The notes beneath the pieces were generated by a model, which searched no databases, was not told the DNA's origin, and worked only from the letters and a program-made list of their open reading frames with translations. A stretch of DNA of 39,981 nt from Cellulomonas sp. RIT-PI-Y (GTDB lineage Bacteria > Actinomycetota > Actinomycetes > Actinomycetales > Cellulomonadaceae): contig NZ_JANZKP010000030.1 in NCBI RefSeq assembly GCF_025642745.1, positions 1 through 39,981 on the forward strand, read 5' to 3'. Below are positions 25,633-32,799 of this stretch, piece after piece. The position numbers and the translations under genes are program-made. Numbering within the stretch: the stretch's first letter is position 1; every line of letters starts with the position of its first letter.

Positions 25633-27065
25633 CGGCCCACCACCCCCGTGCGGTTGATCAGCGTGTCGAGCATCTCGTCGATGGCGGTGAGCACCCGGGC
25701 CGCGCCCTCGTAGGCGCGCTGGTAGGCGAGCATGTTGATGCTCTCCTCGTCGGTGTCCACCGAGGTCTGGGCCAGCTGCTGGGCCTCCGACGTCGCGCGG
25801 GCGGCCTCGGCCACCGAGGCGCGGGAGGAGGCGCTGGCGGAGCGGACGCCGAGCTGGACCACGTTCGCGGACCAGGTGGCGTTCGGGCCGTCGGTCGCGG
25901 TGGCCAGGGCGGCGAGCTTGTCGCCGATCGACCCGTCGAGCGCGCCGGCGCCGGCGGCGGCCAGGCCGACGTCCTGGGGGTCGGTGATCGCGACCTTCAG
26001 GCCCAGGGCGGCGGGCTTGCCGGCTTCCAGGGCGAAGAAGTCCCCGGCGGTGGTCCCGGTCTCGTAGCCGGCCTCGGTGTACGCGGTGTTGTGCAGCGCG
26101 TTGACTTGGGTGGCGATCTGGGTGGCCAGGGTGTTGTAGCCGGTGGCGGCCTCGGTGAGCATGCCGCCGGAGCCGCTGGCGTTCGGCGGGGCGAGCACGG
26201 TGAGCAGACCGGCGACCCGGCCGCCGTCCAGCCCGGCGCTGGCGCCGTTCTTGGACCACACGATGCCGACCGATTCGCCGGCCATCGCCTGGTCGAAGCT
26301 CTTGGCCCCGGTGACCTCGAGGGTGTTGGCCTTGGCGCCGTTCACCAGGGCGTTCCCGGCGACCATCACGTCGACGGTGCCGTTCTCCTGGATCCGGGCG
26401 GTGGCGCCGACCAGACCGGACAGCTGGGTGATCAGCAGGTCCCGGGAGTCCATCAGCTCGTTGGCGGAGCCGCCGGCGTTGGTGATGGCCAGGATCCGGC
26501 TGTTCAGGTCGGCCAGGTTGGCGGCGGTGGTGTTGACCTGGGTGACCAGGGAGTTCGTGGTGGTCAGCGTCTGGTTCCACTGGGTCTGCGCGCCGTTGTA
26601 GAGCGTGGCGATCTGGTTGGCGACCGCGGTGGAGCGCTCCAGCAGCACCGACCGGGAGGCCGAGCCCTCGGAGGACTTGGAGGCCTCGGACCAGGCGGTG
26701 AACATGTTCGTCAGCTGGCTGGAGAGGCCGGTGTCACCGGGCTCGCCGACCGCGTCCTCCAGCTGGGAGTAGGAGGTGGACAGCTGCTGCAGGTAGGCGG
26801 CGCCGGAGGTCTCGGTGCGCAGCCGGGCGTCGACGAAGATGTCGCCCATCCGCTCGAACCCGGAGGTGAACACGCCCTGGCCGACCCCGCTGGAGGTGGC
26901 GAACATGGACGGGACCGAGCTGGCGGGCAGGGCGGACAGGGTGGCGCGCTGCCGGGTGTAGCCGACCGTGTTGGCATTGGCGACGTTCTGGCCGGAGACC
27001 TCCAGCCCCTGCCGCTGAGCGATCAGCGAGGAGAGGGCGGTGCCGAGTCCGGAGAAGGTGCTCAT
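25629..27065 (-). CDS. flgK: Flagellar hook-associated protein FlgK
   Basis: A 478-residue hook-associated protein 1. The N terminus STFSGLGTALSSLIAQRQGLEVSGQNVANANTVGYTRQRA is the flagellar rod/hook family signature, and the C terminus SINMLAYQRAYEGAARVLTAIDEMLDTLINRTG is diagnostic for FlgK. It is exported to the hook tip, where it forms the junction with FlgL. ATG 27065 follows AGAGG at about 11 nt. The gene begins 23 nt after the flgN stop, which fits FlgN being its export chaperone. Confidence 0.96.
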   Translation of the reverse strand: MSTFSGLGTALSSLIAQRQGLEVSGQNVANANTVGYTRQRATLSALPASSVPSMFATSSGVGQGVFTSGFERMGDIFVDARLRTETSGAAYLQQLSTSYSQLEDAVGEPGDTGLSSQLTNMFTAWSEASKSSEGSASRSVLLERSTAVANQIATLYNGAQTQWNQTLTTTNSLVTQVNTTAANLADLNSRILAITNAGGSANELMDSRDLLITQLSGLVGATARIQENGTVDVMVAGNALVNGAKANTLEVTGAKSFDQAMAGESVGIVWSKNGASAGLDGGRVAGLLTVLAPPNASGSGGMLTEAATGYNTLATQIATQVNALHNTAYTEAGYETGTTAGDFFALEAGKPAALGLKVAITDPQDVGLAAAGAGALDGSIGDKLAALATATDGPNATWSANVVQLGVRSASASSRASVAEAARATSEAQQLAQTSVDTDEESINMLAYQRAYEGAARVLTAIDEMLDTLINRTGVVGR

Positions 27066-27088
27066 CGTCTAGGTGTCCTCTCGGGCGG

Positions 27089-27571
27089 TCAGAACGACCG
27101 GTCGATCAGCTGGGCGGTGCGGTCCGAGGCGGCGGAGTTGCCCTGGCCGTCGTAGGTCTGCACGGAGTCCTGCAGGGAGAGCAGGGTCTCCTGGGTGGCG
27201 CGGTGGCTCATCGCCAGCAGCTCGCGGTTGCCGTCGGCCAGCTGCGCGATCTCGGTGGTGAGGGTGACGAAGGCGTCGCGGTGGGCGCGCAGCAGCTCGT
27301 CCCACGGCGCGGGAGCGTGCTCGGCGAGCGCGGCCAGGCCGGAACCGGGCGCCAGGCCCAGCTCGAGGGCGACCGCGTCGGACTCCACGGAGCGGCCGAG
27401 CTCGGCGTCGCGGATCTGGTCCAGGACGGTCTCGACCTCGCGGGTGGCGTGTCCCAGCCACCGGGTGCGGCCGCTGGTGAGCACCAGCTGCTCCTCCTCC
27501 AGCTTGAACAGCAGGAGCTCGAGCAGGTTCCGCTCGGTCCACAGGACGTCGGACAGCTCGCTGAGCGCCAT
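27089..27571 (-). CDS. flgN: Flagellar export chaperone FlgN
   Basis: A 160-residue, mostly helical FlgN-family protein (MALSELSDVLWTERNLLELLLFKLEEEQLVLTSGRTRWLGHATREVE..., ending SDRTAQLIDRSF). FlgN binds FlgK and FlgL in the cytoplasm and delivers them to the export gate. ATG 27571 is chosen because AAGGAG lies 9 nt upstream; the frame stays open to 27670 but without a better start. It is the first gene of the minus-strand flagellar unit and is divergent from the sigma factor gene across a 321-nt regulatory region. Confidence 0.85.
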   Translation of the reverse strand: MALSELSDVLWTERNLLELLLFKLEEEQLVLTSGRTRWLGHATREVETVLDQIRDAELGRSVESDAVALELGLAPGSGLAALAEHAPAPWDELLRAHRDAFVTLTTEIAQLADGNRELLAMSHRATQETLLSLQDSVQTYDGQGNSAASDRTAQLIDRSF

Positions 27572-27892
27572 CTCGCGGTTCTCCTTCACGGGGATCTGGG
27601 CTGGTACCCCCTGCTCATCGGTCACCCGCTCGCGGATGTGAACAGTCGCCGCGATTCCCAGGGCTCTCACAGCCCGGAGGGTGAGGGAAACGGGCGGATC
27701 GGACGCATCGGACGAGTGTTGAATATGAGCTGCATCACACCCGGACGGGTGTCACCCGGAGGAATGGGTGAGCTTGTCCGATTCGTCGGCCGGATAGGTC
27801 CGAAATTCCGGTATTCACGGGAGGAATCGGACACGCCATGAAGTTCGTGTGAATCGCTCAAGCCCTTTTCTCCCAGGGCCGAGAACCGGGTT
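27572..27892. promoter_or_regulatory. Divergent flagellar regulatory region (flgN / sigma-28)
   Basis: This 321-nt gap is visibly lower in G+C than the genes around it and must hold the promoters of both directions. Seen directly: a 9-bp tandem repeat (ATCGGACGC, ATCGGACGA) at 27698-27715; TGTCCGA at 27775-27781 and TCGGACA at 27827-27833, which are the two halves of the palindrome found upstream of flgB; and on the minus strand a weak sigma-28-like pair TTCAA-N16-CCGATCC ending near 27694. A 25-codon frame at 27764-27841 has GGAGGA touching its ATG with no spacer, so I do not call it a gene. Confidence 0.55.
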
Positions 27893-28771
27893 GTGAACAA
27901 CGCAGCCGCCTCCCGTGTCGCGACCTCCGCCGCCGGAACCCCCTCCGCCGACGACCTCGTCGTCGCGCACATGCCCCTGGTGGGCTACCACGTGAGCGAG
28001 GTCCTCGCCCGGGTGCCCGCCACGGTCAGCCGGGAGGACCTGGTCTCCGCCGGGCACCTCGCCCTGGTGCTGGCCTCGCGGGCCTACGACGCCGCCACCG
28101 GCGTCCCGTTCAGCCGGTACGCCGCGCTGCGGATCCGCGGCGCGCTGATCGACGAGCTGCGGTCGATGGACTGGGCCAGCCGTGGCGCCCGGCACCGTGC
28201 CCGCGAGCTGGGCGCCGCCAGCGACCGGCTCACCGCGACCCTGGGCCGCACGCCGTCCCGGACCGAGCTCGCCAGCGAGCTGGGCACCGACGTCGCCGCG
28301 GTGGACCAGGCCCGGCAGGACGCCGAGCGGCGCGTGCTGTCGATGGACGCCACCGTGCACCCGGTCGCGGACCTGGTCCGCGACGAGGCCCCCGGCCCGG
28401 AGGACAACGTCCTGATGGGCGAGCGGCTGCGGTACCTGCGCGCCGCGGTGGAGACCCTGCCGGACCGGCTGCGCCTGGTCATCGAGGGCCTGTTCCTCCA
28501 GGACCGGTCGGTGGCCGAGCTGGCCGAGGAGCTGGGCGTGACCCAGTCCCGGATCAGCCAGCTGCGCACCGAGGGCCTGGGCCTGATGAAGGACGGCCTG
28601 AACGCGAGCCTCGACCCGGAGCTGGTGCCGGCCGCCACCCGCCCGGACGGAGTGGCCGAGCGCCGCCGCCGGTCGTACTTCGCCGCGGTCGCCAGCCGGG
28701 CCGCCATGGCCGCGGCCACCGTGCCGACGCAGCACGTCGCCCCCGCGGAGCAGCAGACCTACGCGGTCTGA
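27893..28771 (+). CDS. fliA: FliA/WhiG-type sigma-28 factor
   Basis: A 292-residue sigma-70-family factor of the flagellar/sporulation (FliA/WhiG) type. Region 2 (about 22-95) contains HMPLVGYHVSEVLARVPATVSREDLVSAGHLALVLASRAYD and FSRYAALRIRGALIDELRSMDWASRGAR, the signature of this subfamily. Region 3 (about 105-160) includes RTPSRTELASELGTDVAAV. Region 4 (about 185-240) carries the helix-turn-helix DRSVAELAEELGVTQSRISQLRTEGL. It directs RNA polymerase to flagellar promoters; two likely targets lie just downstream. GTG 27893 has no strong ribosome-binding site. It is divergent from flgN and 103 nt upstream of flagellin. No FlgM-like anti-sigma factor is recognised in the window. The roughly 45 residues after region 4 look unstructured. 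Confidence 0.92.
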   Translation: MNNAAASRVATSAAGTPSADDLVVAHMPLVGYHVSEVLARVPATVSREDLVSAGHLALVLASRAYDAATGVPFSRYAALRIRGALIDELRSMDWASRGARHRARELGAASDRLTATLGRTPSRTELASELGTDVAAVDQARQDAERRVLSMDATVHPVADLVRDEAPGPEDNVLMGERLRYLRAAVETLPDRLRLVIEGLFLQDRSVAELAEELGVTQSRISQLRTEGLGLMKDGLNASLDPELVPAATRPDGVAERRRRSYFAAVASRAAMAAATVPTQHVAPAEQQTYAV

Positions 28772-28790
28772 AACTTCCGCCCCCAAACCA

Positions 28791-28818
28791 CTCAGCCGGG
28801 TCCCCGCCCGGCCGATGT
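28791..28818 (+). promoter_or_regulatory. Sigma-28-like promoter of flagellin
   Basis: CTCAG (28791-28795), a 16-nt spacer and CCGATGT (28812-28818) resemble the sigma-28/sigma-D pattern CTAAA-N16-CCGATAT, with a near-perfect -10. Transcription would start near 28825, giving a leader of about 50 nt. The same CTCA-N-CCGATG arrangement with equal spacing precedes flgB. Confidence 0.6.
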
Positions 28819-28823
28819 GACCG

Positions 28824-28866
28824 GGTGAGCCCACGGATGGGCCACCTACGACCCCACTCACGGAGG
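28824..28866 (+). promoter_or_regulatory. CsrA-type translational control leader of flagellin
   Basis: Two matches to the CsrA core CANGGANG lie in the leader: CACGGATG at 28832-28839 and CACGGAGG at 28859-28866, which includes the ribosome-binding site. The first GGA is presented in a hairpin loop: GGTG (28824-28827), bulged A, GCCC (28829-28832), loop ACGGAT (28833-28838), GGGC (28839-28842), CACC (28843-28846). The GGA cores are 27 nt apart. The layout resembles the two-site hag leader of Bacillus, where CsrA blocks translation and FliW relieves it. Binding is inferred. Confidence 0.55.
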
Positions 28867-28874
28867 AAAAGATC

Positions 28875-30056
28875 ATGGGTCTCTCGATCAACCAGAACCT
28901 CGCGGCGATGAACTCGTACCGCAACCTGTCCAACACGCAGAACGACCTGAGCCGTTCGCTGGAGAAGCTGTCCTCCGGCCTGCGGATCAACCGCGCGGCG
29001 GACGACGCGGCCGGCCTGGCGATCTCCGAGGGCCTGCGCGCCCAGATCGGTGGCACCCAGCAGGCCGTGCGCAACGCCCAGGACGGCATCTCGGTCGTGC
29101 AGACCGCTGAAGGTGCGCTCACCGAGACGCACTCGATCCTCCAGCGCATGCGGACCCTGTCCGTCCAGGCGGCCAACGACGGTGGTCTGTCCGACACCGC
29201 CAAGGGCAACATCCAGGACGAGATGGACCAGCTCAAGACCGAGCTGACCCGGATCTCCGACACCACGCAGTTCAACGGCACCAAGCTGCTGGACGGCAAG
29301 TACTCCGGCACCTTCCAGGTCGGCGCCAACACCTCGGCGCAGGACAAGATCACCGTGGACCTGACCCGCACCAACGGTCTGTCCTCCGAGGGTCTGGGTG
29401 TCAACGGCATCAACGTGACCGCTGTGGCCTCCGACGCCACCGCGGCCACCGTCACCAACGCCGTCGCGGGCACCGCCGGCACCATCGCGATCGCCGATCT
29501 GGACGCCGACACCTCGCTCGCCGGCCTGAACGGCACCGTCTCCATCGGCTCCAAGTCCCTGGACCTCGCCTCGGTGAAGTTCGAGGGCACCGGGGCCACG
29601 GGCGCCGGCACCGCCGACCTGGCCACCCTGAACGCCGCCCTCACCAAGACCTTCGGTGCTGGTGTCACGGCGTCGTTCGACGCGACCGACGGCCTGGTCA
29701 TCACCGGCACCACCCCGGCTGCGGACGCGTCCGCCACCGCCGTGGCCGCCGCCTCCCCGACCTTCACCCAGAAGTCCGGGGCGACCGAGGCGATCGACCT
29801 GATCGACGCCGCGATCACCGACGTGTCGAAGACCCGTTCCCAGCTGGGTGCGGTCCAGAACCGCTTCGACCACACCATCAACAACCTCAACGTCGCGGTC
29901 GAGAACCTGACCGCCTCCGAGAGCCGGATCCGCGACACCGACATGGCGTCGGAGATGGTCTCGTTCACCCGGGCCCAGATCCTGTCCCAGGCCGGTACGG
30001 CCATGCTCGCGCAGGCCAAGTCGATCCCCCAGGGTGTGCTGCAGCTCCTGCAGTGA
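28875..30056 (+). CDS. Flagellin
   Basis: A 393-residue filament protein. The conserved N-terminal D0/D1 region (1 to about 140) reads MGLSINQNLAAMNSYRNLSNTQNDLSRSLEKLSSGLRINRAADDAAGLAISEGLRAQI; the conserved C-terminal D1/D0 region (about 300-393) has LGAVQNRFDHTINNLNVAVENLTASESRIRDTDMASEMVSFTRAQILSQAGTAMLAQA and ends in VLQLLQ. The middle (about 145-290) is Ala/Thr/Ser/Gly-rich, surface exposed in the filament, and a possible glycan carrier. It is exported by the flagellar type III system with no signal peptide. GGAGGA sits 8 nt before ATG 28875. Regulation is likely by sigma-28 and by CsrA/FliW (see upstream features). It is monocistronic or attenuated before fliD by a long hairpin. Confidence 0.97.
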   Translation: MGLSINQNLAAMNSYRNLSNTQNDLSRSLEKLSSGLRINRAADDAAGLAISEGLRAQIGGTQQAVRNAQDGISVVQTAEGALTETHSILQRMRTLSVQAANDGGLSDTAKGNIQDEMDQLKTELTRISDTTQFNGTKLLDGKYSGTFQVGANTSAQDKITVDLTRTNGLSSEGLGVNGINVTAVASDATAATVTNAVAGTAGTIAIADLDADTSLAGLNGTVSIGSKSLDLASVKFEGTGATGAGTADLATLNAALTKTFGAGVTASFDATDGLVITGTTPAADASATAVAAASPTFTQKSGATEAIDLIDAAITDVSKTRSQLGAVQNRFDHTINNLNVAVENLTASESRIRDTDMASEMVSFTRAQILSQAGTAMLAQAKSIPQGVLQLLQ

Positions 30057-30065
30057 TCCTGTCGT

Positions 30066-30109
30066 CCACGGGCGGCGCGTCGGACCCACATCCGGCTCGC
30101 CGCCCGTGG
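30066..30109 (+). terminator. Long stem-loop after flagellin
   Basis: A perfect 12-bp inverted repeat (CCACGGGCGGCG at 30066-30077, CGCCGCCCGTGG at 30098-30109) encloses a second 6-bp stem with one G-T pair (30079-30084 with 30091-30096), giving about 18 paired positions and a 6-nt loop. No T-run follows, so it may act as a weak terminator, an RNA-stabilising 3' structure or an attenuator that separates abundant flagellin mRNA from fliD. Confidence 0.6.
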
Positions 30110-30139
30110 CGCATCATCTGAGGAAGGAACCCCCGCGTC

Positions 30140-31495
30140 ATGGCCAGTAGCCTCGGCATCGACGGCCTCGTCAGCGGCCTGGACACCACCGCCCTGATCG
30201 ACAAGCTGATCGCGGTGGAGGCCAACCAGCAGACGCTGCTGAAGTCGAAGAAGACCACCACCTCCACGCTGGTCTCGGCACTCCAGGCGCTGAACACCAA
30301 GGTCGCCTCGCTGGCCACCGCCGCGAAGAGCGCCGCCACCGCCACGTCCTGGCAGGCCGTGAAGGCCGCCACCTCGGACTCCGCCGTCGCGGGCGCCACC
30401 GTCGGCGAGGGCGCCACCCCCTCCACCCTGAACTTCCGGGTGGACACGGTCGCCGCCTCCCAGTCGACGATGTACACCCTCCCGGAGTACTACGACGGGA
30501 CCCCCAGCTTCACGCTGACCGCCGCGGACGGGTCGACGCAGACCCTGACCGCCGCCAGCAGCAACATCACCGACGTGCTCGCCGCGTTCAACGCGGACGG
30601 CACCGGGGTGAAGGCCTCCGCGCTGAACGTCGGCACCGCCGCGGAGCCGAAGTACCGGCTCCAGCTGACCGGCACCGAGACGGGCGCCGCGCACGCCTTC
30701 ACCCTCACCGCGGACAACCCGCTGGACGGGTCGAGCCTGACCACGCAGTCGATCCGCACCGCCTCGGACGCGACGATCACGCTGTGGCCCGGGACCGACG
30801 CCGAGTCCGTGGTCACCTCCTCGACCAACACCTTCGCGAACCTGGCCACCGGGGTCACGGTGAACGCGGTCAAGGTGAGCGCCGACCCGGTCACCGTGAC
30901 GATCTCCCGCAACGACACCGCGCTGAGCTCGCTGGCCTCCGGCCTGGTGAACAACCTCAACACCGTGCTCTCCGAGATCACCTCGCGCACCTCGTCGACG
31001 ACCTCCACCGCCACGGACGGCGGGACGATCATCACCGGTGGCGTGCTGTCCGGGAACACCACGGTCCGGCTGCTGCAGCAGGAGCTGACCAAGGCCGGCT
31101 CCGCGTCGGTCGGCGGCAGCTCGGCGGCGCAGGTCGGCATCGTGCTCAACAAGGACGGCACCTTCACCTTCGACCAGGAGAAGTTCACCGCGGCGATGGC
31201 CGCGGACCCGGCGAAGGTGCAGCAGGTGATCACCTCGATCGCGGACTCGCTGGAGAAGGTGGGCACCACCGCCTCCGACACCACCAAGGGCACGCTGACC
31301 AGCCAGATCACCACCTGGCAGGGCGAGGTCGACGACCTGGCCGACCGGATCGCGAGCTGGGACACCCGGCTGACCGACCGGCGCGCCGCCCTGGTGAAGA
31401 TCTACGCGAATCTGGAGGTCTCGCTGTCGAACCTCCAGGCGCAGTCCACCTGGCTGTCCAGCCAGATCGATCAGCTCAACGCCAACAACTCCTGA
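30140..31495 (+). CDS. fliD: Flagellar filament cap protein FliD
   Basis: A 451-residue hook-associated protein 2. The N terminus ASSLGIDGLVSGLDTTALIDKLIAVEANQQTLLKSKKTTT is the FliD_N signature. The C-terminal FliD_C region (about 225-445) includes NGT-like strands and the helix VDDLADRIASWDTRLTDRRAALVKIYANLEVSLSNLQAQSTWLSSQID. It caps the filament tip and guides flagellin polymerisation; it may also help adhesion. ATG 30140 has AGGAAGGA about 11 nt upstream. fliS begins 14 nt after its stop. Confidence 0.96.
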   Translation: MASSLGIDGLVSGLDTTALIDKLIAVEANQQTLLKSKKTTTSTLVSALQALNTKVASLATAAKSAATATSWQAVKAATSDSAVAGATVGEGATPSTLNFRVDTVAASQSTMYTLPEYYDGTPSFTLTAADGSTQTLTAASSNITDVLAAFNADGTGVKASALNVGTAAEPKYRLQLTGTETGAAHAFTLTADNPLDGSSLTTQSIRTASDATITLWPGTDAESVVTSSTNTFANLATGVTVNAVKVSADPVTVTISRNDTALSSLASGLVNNLNTVLSEITSRTSSTTSTATDGGTIITGGVLSGNTTVRLLQQELTKAGSASVGGSSAAQVGIVLNKDGTFTFDQEKFTAAMAADPAKVQQVITSIADSLEKVGTTASDTTKGTLTSQITTWQGEVDDLADRIASWDTRLTDRRAALVKIYANLEVSLSNLQAQSTWLSSQIDQLNANNS

Positions 31496-31509
31496 CGGGG
31501 GACGACACG

Positions 31510-31950
31510 ATGGCCGGCTACGACGCCTATCGATCCCGCTTCCTGGCCGACGCGGTCGCCACCGCCGGACCGGCGAAGCTGCTGACCATGCTCTACGACC
31601 GGCTGGTGCTGGACCTGGACCGTGGCGAGGCCGCCCTGCGCGAGGGCCGCCGCCCCGAGGGCACCCAGCAGCTGGCGCACGCCCAGCAGATCGTGGCCGA
31701 GCTGATCGCCGACCTGGACGTGGACGCCTGGGAGGGCGGCGAGGGACTGCTCGCGCTCTACACCTTCGCGCTGTCCGAGCTGATCGAGGCCGGACTCACC
31801 GGCGACGCCGACCGGGCGGCCGGGGTGCGCGGCGTGATCGCCCCGCTCCGGGACACCTGGCACGAGGCCGCCGCCAGCCTGGCCGCGGACGTGCCCACCC
31901 AGCGCGACGGCGCGCTCGGCGCGAGCACCGGGGTGCTCGGTGTCGGCTGA
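31510..31950 (+). CDS. fliS: Flagellar export chaperone FliS
   Basis: A 146-residue FliS protein. YDAYRSRFLADAVATAGPAKLLTMLYDRLVLDLDRGEAALREG is the typical N-terminal helix pair (compare YxxxxVxTAsPxkLilmLYdgal), and the C-terminal helix region includes RGVIAPLRDTWHEAA. FliS holds flagellin monomers in the cytoplasm and presents them for export; in other species it also takes part in the FliW-CsrA feedback. ATG 31510 follows a GGGGGA ribosome-binding site. It overlaps the next small gene by 11 nt. Confidence 0.95.
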   Translation: MAGYDAYRSRFLADAVATAGPAKLLTMLYDRLVLDLDRGEAALREGRRPEGTQQLAHAQQIVAELIADLDVDAWEGGEGLLALYTFALSELIEAGLTGDADRAAGVRGVIAPLRDTWHEAAASLAADVPTQRDGALGASTGVLGVG

Positions 31951-32263
31951 CGTCCTGGTCGACTGGGACATCGCCTGGCTGACCGCGCTGGACGAGCTGG
32001 AGCTCGCCGCCGACGAGGCCGAGCGTCTGCTGGCCTCGACCCACCTGCCGGCGGTCGAGGTGCCGCGGTGGACCGCACCGACCGGACTCGGACCGCTGCC
32101 GCTCGCGCTGCGCACCCGGGCCGAGACCCTGCTCGCCCGCCACATCGACGTGGCCCGTCGCACCGCCGCCGCCGCCGCGATGAGCCGCCGCGAGGCGGCC
32201 GTCGTGCAGCAGATCACCGCGAAGGCGCCCGCGCTGCCGGTGTACCTCGACGCCGAGGGCTGA
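31940..32263 (+). CDS. Small helical protein after FliS, possible FliT-like chaperone
   Basis: A 107-residue protein starting at GTG 31940, inside the last 11 nt of fliS. It is predicted to be mainly helical (WDIAWLTALDELELAADEAERLLAS..., TRAETLLARHIDVARRTAAAAAMSRREAAVVQQITAK). No family is recognised with confidence. The position directly after fliD-fliS is where fliT (the FliD export chaperone) stands in many flagellar loci, and size and helical content agree; that role is inferred from context only. An anti-sigma (FlgM-like) role is another option but has no sequence support. Confidence 0.7.
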   Translation: MSADVLVDWDIAWLTALDELELAADEAERLLASTHLPAVEVPRWTAPTGLGPLPLALRTRAETLLARHIDVARRTAAAAAMSRREAAVVQQITAKAPALPVYLDAEG

Positions 32264-32280
32264 CCGGCCTTTACGGCAAT

Positions 32281-32295
32281 TCGGACAATGTCCGA
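32281..32295. promoter_or_regulatory. Perfect 15-bp palindrome upstream of flgB
   Basis: TCGGACA-A-TGTCCGA is a perfect 7-bp inverted repeat with a 1-nt centre, inside a locally A+T-rich stretch. It lies about 40 nt upstream of the flgB -35, a position suited to an activator operator. No regulator for it is identified. Confidence 0.6.
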
Positions 32296-32334
32296 CAGAA
32301 TGCCCTGACCTGCGAGGACGTCTCAAAAAAACTC

Positions 32335-32362
32335 CTCATCGCCACGACGGCGTGACCGATGG
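32335..32362 (+). promoter_or_regulatory. Sigma-28-like promoter of the flgB operon
   Basis: CTCAT (32335-32339), a 16-nt spacer and CCGATGG (32356-32362) repeat the spacing of the flagellin promoter. The predicted start near 32369 leaves a leader of about 75 nt before flgB. The rest of the 179-nt gap (32264-32442) holds the palindrome and an A-run at 32325-32331, with no other gene seen. Confidence 0.5.
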
Positions 32363-32442
32363 GCAGATCGAGCACGGATCGCTCGCGCAGCAGGCCACGG
32401 ATCGGCCGACCAGGTACCACCCTCGAAGAGGACCACTGGCCG

Positions 32443-32799
32443 ATGGGCATGTTCGATTCCGTGAGCTTCGTCGCGCTCTCCAGCGCGCTCGATGGACTCT
32501 CGCTGCGCCAGCGCACGATCGCCGAGAACGTCGCGAACATCCAGACCCCGGGCTACCAGGCCAAGCGGGTCAGCTTCGAGGACGCCCTGTCCCGTGCCGT
32601 GGACAACGGCAGTGCAGCGGAAGCGGCCACAGTGCCCACAGTCGCGCGCTCCCTGGAGCCCACCCGCGAGGACGGCAACAACGTCAACCTCGACACCGAG
32701 ACGCTCCTGAACGTCGACACGAACCTGCGCTACCAGCTGGCCACGCAGGCGATCGACGGCACCTTCTCCTCCATCCGCACCGCCATGAGGACCTCCTGA
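32443..32799 (+). CDS. flgB: Flagellar proximal rod protein FlgB
   Basis: A 118-residue rod protein. MFDSVSFVALSSALDGLSLRQRTIAENVANIQTPGYQAKRVSFEDAL is the FlgB N-terminal signature (ANxxTPGY), and the C terminus YQLATQAIDGTFSSIRTAM is the matching helix. It forms the proximal rod above the MS ring after type III export. ATG 32443 is chosen because GAGGA lies 10 nt upstream; ATG 32449 is the alternative. Its stop shares one base with the flgC start, so it heads the long operon flgB-flgC-fliE-fliF-fliG-fliH-fliI-fliJ-C40-fliK. Confidence 0.95.
   Translation: MGMFDSVSFVALSSALDGLSLRQRTIAENVANIQTPGYQAKRVSFEDALSRAVDNGSAAEAATVPTVARSLEPTREDGNNVNLDTETLLNVDTNLRYQLATQAIDGTFSSIRTAMRTS

Noticed and set aside
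24748..26580. Whole stretch read as a single 610-residue protein
   Set aside because: Only the part from ATG 25632 is FlgL; the upstream extension is an out-of-frame reading of flgK.
27690..27745. Sigma-28-like promoter for flgN on the minus strand
   Set aside because: CTCAT is only 13 nt from the first CCGATGC, and the alternative TTCAA-N16-CCGATCC has a poor -35. Too weak to call alone; mentioned within the intergenic entry.
27764..27841. A 25-codon frame followed by a 4-codon frame upstream of the sigma factor
   Set aside because: GGAGGA touches the ATG with no spacer, so initiation there is unlikely, and the peptide has no recognisable feature. It could be revisited if conserved.
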